A stretch of DNA of 64,000 nucleotides, from assembly GCA_034509495.1 (NCBI GenBank), contig CM067503.1, forward strand, positions 48,983,774 to 49,047,773, given 5' to 3'. The DNA comes from Acestrorhynchus altus. Taxonomy: Eukaryota; Chordata; Actinopteri; Characiformes; Acestrorhynchidae. The notes under the pieces were generated by a model. That model was given only the letters and a program-made list of their open reading frames with translations. It searched no databases and was not told the origin of the DNA. The translations under genes and the position numbers were made by a program. Below, piece by piece: positions 54,729 to 64,000 of this stretch. How positions within the stretch are numbered: position 1 is the stretch's first letter; the number at the start of each line of letters is the position of its first letter.

Positions 54729-57700
54729 ATGGTGGCAGCAGAGCTGCTTCAGGAACTCGCTCCTGCCTGCGACGCGGCTGCGGCTGCGCTGGAACCCGAC
54801 TCCCCGAACCGAGCCGTCCATGTGAGCCCGCCGGACCGGGACAGCCCGCCGGACGAGGAGGAGGCGATGCTGCCGGGCGACGCGCCCCGAATCCGGCTGT
54901 ACCGCCGGCGCTTCGCCGTGCTGACCATCTTCAGCCTGTCCTCTCTGGTCAACGCCTTCCAGTGGATCCAGTACAGCATCATCGCCAACGTCTTCACGCG
55001 CTACTACGGCGTGACCAACGTGTGGATCGACTGGCTGTCCGTGGTCTACATGGTGGCCTACGTGCCGCTGATCCTGCCGGCCACATGGCTGCTGGACTGC
55101 CGGGGGCTGCGGGTCACCGCGCTGCTGGGCTCCGGCCTCAACTGCGTGGGCGCCTGGATCAAATGCGCCAGCGTCGGGCCGGACCTCTTCTGGGTCACCA
55201 TGGCGGCCCAGGTGGTCTGCTCCGTGGCGCAGGTCTTCATCCTCGGCCTGCCGTCCAGGATCGCGTCCGTGTGGTTCGGACCCAGAGAAGTGTCCACAGC
55301 GTGTGCCACAGCCGTGCTGGGCAACCAGGTGGGTGTGAGGGCGCACTGGTGCTCTCCCAGTGCTGCTGCATCTGGGCTTTGGGATTCATTCATTTCTTCA
55401 TCCAGGTTGAAAAATAGACTCAAGACTAACCCTACACAAGTCTGCACACCCGTAGAGATGTTCAGGAAAGGGCACGGTCCACCACACCATGTGTGGGCAT
55501 CTATACTGGGCTGCACCAGTAAGAGTTGTTGGGTGAGACTCCTAACACTCCCCTGACCCTCCTCCGGGATATGAGTGACCGCGTGAGTCGCTCTGTACGT
55601 GTTATTAACACAGCAGATTATATTTAAACAAATCAACTGTATCATCAACTGGGTCTGAGACCGTACTGGTGCACTGCCAGTGCTGGGCTGCTTTAGGTTT
55701 TGCATGGACACGTGAGCCCTCCTCTGACCGTCCTCTGGGATATGAGTGACCCTGTAAGTCTCTCTGGATCAGAGCGTCAGATAAATGTACGTTTTTATTA
55801 ACAAAGCCCACACACACACACACACACAGCGGATTGTATGTAAATATATTTCAAATATTTCGTCCCAGTTTTCTCTCCATTTTTCTACACTTGACACCAT
55901 TGATACATTACTTTTTGTGTAACTACTGTGTAACTAACACTATACGTCAGTTAAATTCATAATACCAAACGAAGTGTGAGCCACACGTCAGCTGTTGCAC
56001 TTGAAGGAGTTTTAATAACTTAAGCTCTCTCTCCGTCCTCTCTCTCTCAGCTGGGCGTCGCTATTGGGTTCCTTCTTCCACCTGTACTGGTTCCGAACAC
56101 TCCAGATCATGAGCTGATGAGCCGCAACATAGGCGTCATGTTTTACGGCACGGCGGCCGTCTCAACCCTGCTCTTCGTTCTGACGGTCATCGGTAAGGGC
56201 TCTTTAAGGAATGCCTCGCGCACACCAAGCTGTTAAGAAACCTTCCGAGAGGGATTAAAATAGTCGGAACAGCACAGGTCATACGATACTGCAAGACCAC
56301 GTGGAAATGATACACCGGGTCCCGCAGTGTTTGCAGAACAACATGTAAACGTTTATGGCAGCCAGTGATTTGTTTTTGCAAGAGGAAAAGATGGTTTGGA
56401 GGAGTGACGTGGTGAAATGGGCCACATTTCTAGTCCTAGGAGTTATATAGAGCAGTGTTAGTCATCCCCGGTCCTGGAGGCACCCCTGCCCCCTGCTCCC
56501 AACACAGCTGACTCATTCAGAGTTGCAGGGCGTGTGTTAAGACTGGCATACTGTTAAAACCTGCAGAGCAAGGTTGCCTCAGGGACCAGGCTGAGAAACA
56601 CTGATATATAGAGATATGAAGTGAAGCTCCGCCCCCTTCCCAGTTCAGTCATTTCCTGCTCTTTAAACCTGTTCCAGCTCCTGTATAATGAGCTGGTGAA
56701 CATGTCCTGACCTGTTGGAGAGAACAATGATCTGAGAAGTTTATGCATTAAGATTGATGTCCTCTGCTGCTTTATTGGGATGTAAGAATTCGCTCCATGA
56801 AGATTTTATTTTCAGATGATCAAACTGATTAGAATATCAAAGATAAATTTAATCAGAAATCATGATTTCATTGATTAAAGCCATGAGTTAACTGTGATTA
56901 ACCACATTCAGACGTCTGAGTTCAGTTCTACGAGACACGACCAGGCCTGGACAGCAGATGAAGGGTTCAATCCAGACTGTTAGGGTTGAATGAAGACATT
57001 GAACACTCCAGTGTTGAGTTATGACGGGTGACCTGCTGTGTGATCAGACCTTTAGAATGAAGAAATCACTGATGTAGGATCCGTCTGACAGCATCAAGTC
57101 ACCTAGAAGATCTCAAAAAGCAACAGATTTTGTCCAGATCTGAAGAAATTCATGAACAGATGAGAAACCAAAAATCAAAGTCAGTCTGGACTCGGAACCA
57201 CAGTCAGAGCTATCGTTCACAAATGGAGAAAACATGGAACAGTGGTGAACCTTCCCAGGATGACCGACTGACCACCCTGAAATTACTGCAGAAGCACATG
57301 GACTGCTCACCCAGGAGTCATCCCAGCTGTAGATGATCGCTCAGTTAGGGAGGTGCACATTACATCTGGTCTAAAACTAAACTGAAAGACCATCAGACTG
57401 ACACTCAGACACAGTGATGGTAGTGTGATGGTCTGGGGCTGCCTCACTGCTTTGGGACCTGGACGTCTTGCTGGACGGAACTATGAATGTTGCTGTCTAC
57501 CTGAACATCTAGGAGAAGGTGTGCCATCAGTTTGTGACGTAAAGCTCAAACGTACTTGGGTTCTGCAGCAGGACGGTGATCCAGATTAAACCACCAGTGA
57601 GCCGCCGCACCATGTGGGAGACGGGTTCGATTCCCAGGCTGGGCTACACCAATAAGAGAAAGACTCCCAACACGACTCTGAGCTCCTCTGTCGTATGAGA

Positions 57701-60700
57701 ACAACACATCATTTACAAACTGCCCGTGGTTCTGTCTGACTCCAGAAGTTCTTCTTAAACAGTATAAAACCTCCCGCACGGCCGTGTTTTACATTTCCCA
57801 TAAATTTGACCTAAAACATTATCAGGTTCACGTACCTTTACCCTCAAAGATGAAGAATATTGGATCATTTCCTCAATAAATCAATGACCAAGTGTAATAT
57901 TTTGGTCTCATTAGTTAGATTTGGTTCTCCTTGGTTCCACGTGGTTCCCTCACCACCAGGCCACGGCTGCCCTTTGATCTCTAAACATTCAGCAACAGTG
58001 AGGTTTGATTCTGGAATCTTCTCCTCTTTCTCAGTCATTCAGGACAGACCTCCACTGCCACCCAGTCAAGCTCAAGCCCTTCTGCCCACGGGTCCAACAG
58101 AAGACTACTCCTACAAAACGTCCATCATCAACCTCTTCAGGAACAAGCCCTTCATCCTGCTCCTGCTCAGTTACGGTAAGACGGAGATCAGCAGCTGCGT
58201 CTCCATGTACAGTTTGACCCTCGTGGGTCAGAAATCAGCCGCCATCACATTTAACCCCTTGGATGGATGGATGGATGGACTAATATTAACGTTTACTCTG
58301 CAGAAGCAGGAAGGATGATGATGATGATCTACTGTAGTGGAGAAAAAAGAACAGAACATCTGAGCTGTAATAAGAATGTGATGCAGTTTGTCTGTAATGA
58401 GAAGAGAAAACTCAAAAATTCATAAAGACAGACTTTTAATGAAGGGGTTTAAAGCTCTTTATTTGAGGGGTTTAGTGAAGGACACGGGGTGTGGACAGAA
58501 TATTGAGACAACGCGAGGGTTAAAGGTATATTTTCTCTGTTTAAAGAAATATAAGAAAAACCTGATTTGAGTTACATCCAAAACATATCAGCGTCCAGCT
58601 GCTAACTGTGTAAACATGAAGGTTATTTTATGTGTAGAATTACGTCTTTGCGAGGACGAGTGCAGGGGACGCATGACATGACAAGGTTTGTTTTGATGAA
58701 ACTCCTGAATTTTTTTTTTTTTCAGGCATCATGACGGGCTCTTTCTATTCGGTGTCCACCCTCCTCAATCAGATGATCATCGCCCATCACGTAGTGAGTA
58801 AACATTCGCTGACCGATCATGTGAACGGGAATGTAAATGCACACGTTGGAGCCGGGGACTGGAATCCTGTCTGGGGGGACGTGTGCTGGTGTCAGTGGAG
58901 GAGTCTGGGTGCGGGGACATTGTCTGCTCTCGCAGTTCATTACCCTCTTTTGTCACGCATGCCTGGGACTCATGAGGAGAGGCAGAGTGTGTTGAAGCCT
59001 GTACGTACAGCACGCTGTGGGTCCTTTGGTAGGTAGACATACTGGTGGTGCTGGTTGAAGTCAGACTGGTACTGGGATTTAAGGGCTTTTCCACCAAACT
59101 TGACCCACCATGTGACGTCACATACAGTGTAACCCCTTTACCACCCTTAACCACATGACTTTAAACGAGTCAGTTAAAGAGTCAGCAGATCCCTTCTCCA
59201 GGTTGCTGTGTAGACAGTCACTGAACGGTGGTCTGCTTTCAGGGGGAGGAGCTAAATGCTGGAAGGATTGGTCTGACCCTGGTGGTGGCTGGAATGGTGG
59301 GCTCCATCCTTTGTGGACTGTGGCTGGATCATACCAAAACCTACAAGTAGGTTTGTCTTTCTTGCATAATAAAATAGAAGTGATTGAATTTGCTTTAATT
59401 TGTTCTAAATTTGTTTTTAATTTAATGGGAGAATTTTACACATTGAATCCATTCCGAGTTTATTTTTGCTGTATGAACATGAATATAATACTGTTACCTG
59501 CAAAAAATAGTACTTTCGTGGATATTTTACACGACACTCGTCAGATTTGTATCATTATTTTTAAACAAACAAACATATAATCAATAAACACAAGAATAAT
59601 AACAAAACATAACATTAAGTGGGACCTTGTTTACGAGGGTGGATTCAATCAGACCAACAGCAGCACTGATGCTGTGACGCTGAATCACAGACCGAGAACA
59701 TCACTGTATGAATATAGACGTGGAAGCAGTGTGGCCAGGAACATACCAGGACTTTACACTGGACTTACACTGGACACGGTGGGACTAGGTGTCCCCCTGC
59801 CCTCACAGACGATGTAAAACTGCAGACGGACCCTGAAGATCTGCTGTGGTTACTGTTATGACCATCAGACCATCATCACTGCAGTGCAGCTGAGCATTAC
59901 AGCAGACGTGAGCTGGTCCCGAGTCCCTGAATCATCGATCATCTGTAATAAAGCAGCCAATTGAAGTGTCTTTTCAGGACAAAACTTTGACACATGTTAC
60001 AGTCAGAATGTAAAGCAGGTTTCAGGGTTGATTATACGGTGTAACACACCTTCTGTGAATAACTCAAAGGTTAGATTAGAGACTGAAAACTGAAACTTTA
60101 ACACACCTCCAAAAGACACCATGAGCTTATATTATTAAATATATATAAAGTAATAATTATTTATTAAGTAATAAATAATAATATTTATTAAGTATATTTT
60201 AAATATATATATATACATTTTTATTGTATACTGTCAGGAATACATACTGAATACATACTGAAGTCTGGAACCAAGTTTGTTCTTCAGACCAGCTCAGAAG
60301 ATCTCAGCTGAAGATCTCAGAAATTCTTCTCCCTCTTTACTGGGTTTCTGTTTTCCTGCATCTGGAGTTTCTGCACTGATCACTCGGATTGATCAGAGAC
60401 GGGAGGAGGACTCGTGGGATTAGGGGACTAAAACATTTGCACAGTACTGATTATGAATGAATTCATCAGTTCGATTCATTAAAAGCTGTAAGAAGTGAAA
60501 GGGAAGAAGAGAAAAGGCTGCTTTGTGGTCGTGTGGTAATCGGTGTTTGTTTGGTCTGTTCAGAATGACGACGTTGGTGGTGTATGTCCTCTCCTTCATT
60601 GGAATGCTGGTGTTCACCTTCACTTTGGATTCCAAACACCTGCTGGTGGTTTTCTTCACTGCTGGAGCTCTGGGGTATGTCACCGTAAATCCACACCGTT

Positions 60701-62790
60701 TGTGCTGTTGAAGCTCCTCCTCGTTTTCAGGGTTCGGGTCTCTTTTGTTTTCACAAATTGAAAATGAAAACGTTCTTGAGAAGATTCTGAGCTTCTGCAA
60801 CCACACAGATCCATCGGGCTGATGAACAGCAGCGAGTAAGCAGTGCAGTTTGAGAAGGTAGACTGTAAAGTTTGGTGCTTGATGGAGTGTTTTTATGTCT
60901 CTGATATAATGATATCATTTATAATTAGAATTGATATATAGAAATGTTTAAACATCCTAAATAAATCAAGGTCAGTAAAATGATTGAGACCATCCCCGTA
61001 TATTTATTATATATGTATTATATATTATATATTATATTATATATGTATTATATATTATTTATTATATATATATATTATATTGCATTATATATTATATTAT
61101 TTATTATATATGTATTATATATTATTTATTATATATATATTATATATTGCATTATATATTATATTATTTATTATATATGTATTATATATTATTTATTATA
61201 TATATATTATATATTGCATTATATATTATATTATTTATTATATATGTATTTTACGTCTATAACGTAATTAGAGAGAGAGACTGAATTCTTATATCAGAAC
61301 TCATTCATCAAACCCTCCGTCCTGCTTATTTTGGAGTAACTGTCTCTGCTGTCCATGGGATGCTTTCTATGTGATTTTGGAACATTGCTGTGAGGATTTT
61401 ATTGCATTAAGTGACAACTGTGTTGGATGGATCTCCATTAGGTCCACAGCTCAATGCTGGGGGTCTTTATACCCTCTAGTCCACACCTGCCATTAGACAT
61501 GGAGACAATAGAGACGTGTGTTTATCTGCTCCAGAGAGTCCGACAGGGACTGGACAAGCTGTGTGTGCATTTGCACATCTGTGTCAGCAATGGGTGCAGC
61601 TTAAAGTAGATGAAGACATTGATTAGAAAAGATAGAAAGATGTCCATAAACATAATATTATTGTTAAAATATTCTTATATGAATATGGACGAACTGACTC
61701 CATGTTGTCGTTTCTCTGTGTAAAGGTTTTTTATGACTGGCTATCTGCCCATTGGCTTCGAATTTGGTGTTGAAATAACATATCCTGAACCTGAGGGCAC
61801 TTCATCTGGTCTTCTTAATGCCTTTGCTCAGGTAAGATGAGTCTGCTCAGTTTGCATTTTCATAACGTCCCTGCTGGCGTCCCTGCTGGCATCCCGCCGT
61901 CCTTTCCCAGGCAGCACTGCTTTGCATTTATTTTACTAGTGAATCTGGAACCGTGTCCATGTCCGTGTTTGCTCACTGAACGCTGCCCTGCATTAACTCG
62001 TTCTTCTTGCTCTCCATCTCCAGGTCTTTGGAATTGTCTTCACGTTTATTCAAGGAAAGCTCACCTCAGAGTACAATCCACAGGCTGGAAACATCTTCAT
62101 ATGTGCCTGGATATTCCTGGGCATCATTCTAACAGGTGCCTTTTCCGTGTTTATTTTCTTAGGGGACTCTATTGCTATTGGGTAGATGGACAGGGGACAG
62201 GGGTCTGTTGGCTGGGGACCCCACGCTTTCCTCCAAGCATGTTGGCTTCCCAGCAATGTTCGAAAAGAGGCAGTGGTCGACTTGTTGACATGTATTGGAG
62301 GAGGCTTCTCTTCGTGCTTCCAGTGCCAGAAACATCCTACGTGATAGTAGGGGGCGCTAGAGGGGGTGTGGAATTGACACGTCCAAACTGGGGGGACGTT
62401 TAGACAAAAAAAAATCCCCCCAAAAAAATCCTAAACATAAAATCGGCCAAAAACAAAAAGCGAAATGATGAGGTGGTGGTGGTACGGTGCTCCTGTCGTT
62501 CTGACTCAGGTGTCCAAATGTAAGAGTAACGTTTCTACAGAATCATAAACAGTCTGCGAGTTTTCAGATGGATATGATAGTTTATGTGTATATATTTTAA
62601 ATTGTCCTCCTCACTGTTGTGTATTTCTGTCTGTTAATGTGTGTAAATGCAGTTTATTGATACAGTAAACTATTATTATTGATTTCAGCTTTAATAAAGT
62701 CAGAGCTGAAGAGACATGGAGCCAATATGGGGACCAGCAAAGGTCAAGCGGTAAGAATTGCCTCCATATTCTTATTACATTTAGTCTATG

Positions 62791-62827
<37 letters not shown>

Positions 62828-63609
62828 TGTGTGTGTGTCACTAACCAGAATTGCAGTCACACTTTCCTGACCAAACAAGCAAATTATTACATAGTACTTT
62901 TGCTTGTGTGAGGGATTGAGGGTGAGACAGTGAGTGAGAGGGTGAGAGTGAGACAGTGACTGGAGAGGGTGAGAGTGAGGGGCTGAGAGTGAGACAGTGA
63001 GGGACTGAGAGTGAGACAGTGAGGGACTGAGAGGGAGACAGTGAGGGACTGAAAGTGATACAGTGAAGGGCTGAGAGTGAGACAGTGAGGGACTGAGAGT
63101 GAGTGTCTGAGAGTGAGGGTCTGAGAGTGAGATATACTGACACTGCTGAAGTATGGATAGTTCACTTTTAGATAAGAGTGATTCATCATTTTCAGCCGTT
63201 AACAGAAGACTCGATTACTAACCTTTGATCCAGACGCGAGTGGGTGAATTCCTGTATCAGCAGGCAGCATTTCTCACATTTCAGACACAACCCACGCAAA
63301 CAGAAGACCTTCAGCACCACCTAGTGGAATAAGAGACCATGACAGTTAAGACAACAGTCATTGATTTAGTCTCTGGTTCCTCTAAAGCTGGTAAAGATCG
63401 TTTATATGATCTTCACATAAAGGCATCATTTCATCTGAGACTCAGACATTTCAATTGTTCCTTTAACCTTGTTGAACAAGTTCCATCTGAAGTGTTCCAT
63501 CTTAACAAGGTCACTATTTGACATTCACTCTTCTAAGGTTCCAACAGAGTGTCCTTCTGAGAAGGTAACCAACGGCGTGAAGCCGGACTCACGCGAGACC
63601 ACCTTGTAA
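54729..63609 (+). CDS. flvcr1: FLVCR1, 12-TM choline/ethanolamine (and haem) transporter
   Basis: Ten exons: 54729-55328, 56051-56192, 58035-58175, 58726-58793, 59243-59346, 60564-60674, 61726-61831, 62024-62135, 62689-62750 and 63538-63609, all GT-AG and in phase, giving 505 residues (human 555). It is a major-facilitator protein of the plasma membrane, first described as a haem exporter and now known to carry choline and ethanolamine. The hydrophobic helices begin at about residue 62, with family signatures SLVNAFQWIQYS (72-83), IDWLSVVYMVAYVPLI, AQVFILGLPSRIASVWFGP (167-185) and TGYLPIGFEFGVEITYP. The N-terminal cytosolic tail (61 residues) is shorter than in human. Start choice: the ATG at 54729 has GCATC upstream and G at +4. 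An upstream in-frame ATG at 54666 would add 21 residues. The C-terminal tail is short and hydrophilic. Confidence 0.96.
55352..55620 (+). mobile_element. SINE family B, copy 1, in FLVCR1 intron 1
   Basis: Shares 'ctgggctgcaccagtaagag', 'actcctaacac', 'ccctcctccgggatatgagtga' and 'gagtcgctctg' with the next copy and with 57593-57790. Confidence 0.6.
55660..55800 (+). mobile_element. SINE family B, copy 2, in FLVCR1 intron 1
   Basis: Tandem neighbour of copy 1. The 'ccgtcctctgggatatgagtga' block and a 3' tail 'ggatcagagcgtcagataaatgta', the fish L2-type tail. Confidence 0.65.
57000..57595 (+). mobile_element. Tc1-like transposon fossil in FLVCR1 intron 2
   Basis: The plus strand keeps words of a fish Tc1 element in order: 'tcaagtcacctagaagatct' + 'caaaaagcaac', 'gaagaaattcatgaacagatg', 'acaaatggagaaaacatgg', 'ggaacagtggtgaaccttcc', 'gtgatggtctggggctgc', 'ggacctggacg' and 'gggttctgcagcaggacggtgatcca' style text, where the catalytic acid should sit. 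Many frameshifts. Cut off by a SINE at 57593. Confidence 0.75.
57593..57790 (+). mobile_element. tRNA-derived SINE family B, copy 3
   Basis: Has a clean B box (GGTTCGATTCC at about 57626-57636) followed by CAGGCTGGGCTACACC. Appears to have been inserted next to or into the Tc1 fossil. Confidence 0.7.
58258..58279. repeat. (GGAT)n microsatellite
   Basis: Five GGAT units in FLVCR1 intron 3. Confidence 0.85.
58430..58530 (+). repeat. Short dispersed repeat family J, copy 2
   Basis: Partner of 33590-33700, with the shared word 'attgagacaacgcgagggtt'. Confidence 0.5.
59350..60560. other. FLVCR1 intron 5, nothing recognised
   Basis: AT-rich with no feature that I can support. Several reading frames near 60420-60806 are shadows of, or antisense to, exon 6. 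Confidence 0.3.
60990..61255. repeat. TA-rich array with 67-bp higher-order period
   Basis: TATTATATAT units with TGCATTATAT markers at 61081, 61148 and 61215, a constant 67-bp spacing, so whole 67-bp blocks have been copied. Poly Tyr-Ile reading frames are artefacts. Confidence 0.9.
61360..61630 (+). repeat. Dispersed repeat family F, copy 2
   Basis: Partner of 30905-31165 in FLVCR1 intron 6, same orientation. Confidence 0.7.
62165..62400 (+). mobile_element. SINE family C, copy 4, body only
   Basis: Opposite orientation to the other three copies. 'ttcctccaagcatgttggcttccc' and 'gcagtggtcgacttgttgac' match the reverse complement of their bodies. The tRNA-like head is missing. Lies in FLVCR1 intron 8. 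Confidence 0.6.
62795..62839. repeat. (TG)n microsatellite
   Basis: About 21 TG units with one TC interruption. Confidence 0.95.
62915..63135. repeat. 22-bp minisatellite (GACAGTGAGGGACTGAGAGTGA)
   Basis: About nine to ten units of near-22-bp in the last FLVCR1 intron. Purine-biased on the plus strand with few pyrimidines beyond C and T at fixed positions. Poly Ser-Leu reading frames on the minus strand are artefacts. Confidence 0.9.
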
Positions 63610-63843
63610 ACCCACTGAAACGACTGCAGTACAACGGAAAAAAGCTCACAACCATCGCAAGCTTTCCTGAGGGTACTTGAAACTGTTTGCTTTTATTTAT
63701 TTTCTTGCTGTACTGTACTTTCATACGACCTCAGTCAGTGGAACTGTTTCAGGACGTGCTGTTTTTTTAGAAGGAGACAATCTTGCCTTGCATTGGAGAC
63801 TGATGATGACCACATAATGGACACTAACCCTCTGAAAGTGACC

Positions 63844-63849
63844 ATTAAA
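63844..63849 (+). promoter_or_regulatory. Candidate FLVCR1 polyadenylation signal
   Basis: ATTAAA variant 235 nt after the stop. No better AATAAA before the window end, but the true site may lie beyond. Confidence 0.35.
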
Positions 63850-63924
63850 GCTGATGGATTTATTGGTTAAGCTATGCAGTGACTGCACTCGTCACTGCTG
63901 TTAAACGTACAAACAAACAGACAC

Positions 63925-64000
63925 ATTGTGCTGCACACAGGGGACATTGTCCCCCACATTTAACCCATCACACAGAGTGATACACACCAGGGGACAGTGA
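63925..64000 (-). mobile_element. SINE family A, copy 5, cut by window edge
   Basis: 'gggttaaatg' block in reverse (CATTTAACCCATCACACA) and 'caccaggggacagtga', as in the copy at 46741-47045. Confidence 0.65.

Noticed and set aside
54426..55346. 306-codon minus-strand frame, longest in the window
   Set aside because: Antisense to FLVCR1 exon 1 and the purine minisatellite. GC-rich third positions and a stop-poor repeat keep it open. Composition is His/Gly/Arg/Asp-rich with no family.
54722..55417. 231-codon plus frame
   Set aside because: Alternate frame of FLVCR1 exon 1, no domain.
55058..55711. 217-codon minus frame
   Set aside because: Antisense to FLVCR1 exon 1 and to the SINE copies.
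61837..62403. 188-codon plus frame
   Set aside because: Runs out of frame through FLVCR1 exon 8, introns and a SINE. No domain.
62841..63189. Two Ser/Leu-rich minus frames
   Set aside because: Translation of the 22-bp minisatellite.

Overview
This is vertebrate nuclear DNA, and specifically a ray-finned (teleost) fish. The protein-coding sequence is split into short exons with GT-AG introns. The gaps are packed with dinucleotide and tetranucleotide microsatellites, Tc1-like DNA transposon fossils, tRNA-derived SINEs and LINE tails of fish type. Several repeats resemble ones I associate with otophysan fish (characin, catfish and knifefish relatives), but that finer placement is only an inference.

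Five genes can be built exon by exon, and their order matches human chromosome 1q32.3: ATF3 (+, coding 20752-22275), BATF3 (-, 35566-39636), NSL1 (-, 42768-44889), TATDN3 (+, 45403-51374) and FLVCR1 (+, 54729-63609). A sixth, small gene on the minus strand at 52731-52979 fits SPATA45 (C1orf227), which in human lies on the opposite strand between TATDN3 and FLVCR1. The human ATF3-BATF3 neighbour FAM71A/GARIN4 was not found.

Layout: 1-18.7 kb is gene-free here. It may begin with an unassigned 3' UTR and then holds repeats, a dead Tc1 element and many microsatellites. 18.7-24.1 kb is ATF3, with a TATA+CRE promoter, a non-coding first exon, three coding exons and a long 3' UTR. 24.1-34.9 kb is repeat-rich intergenic DNA. 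34.9-40 kb is BATF3, with a GC-box minisatellite in intron 1 and a CRE-rich upstream region. 40-42.6 kb holds transposon and LINE debris. 42.7-51.4 kb is the head-to-head NSL1/TATDN3 pair with 513 bp between start codons. 51.4-54.7 kb holds the SPATA45 candidate and a CCAAT-box cluster. 54.7-63.6 kb is FLVCR1.

The genes do not form one pathway. ATF3 and BATF3 are related bZIP transcription factors with matching exon architecture (basic region on its own 105-108-nt phase-0 exon), consistent with an ancient local duplication. NSL1 is a kinetochore subunit, TATDN3 a TatD-type metallonuclease, and FLVCR1 a 12-helix transporter. I found no clearly new system. The most unusual items are structural: a 244-bp inverted repeat with one mismatch flanking ATF3, a five-unit GC-box minisatellite in BATF3, a run of about ten consensus 5' splice motifs upstream of FLVCR1, and a diverged duplication inside ATF3 intron 1.
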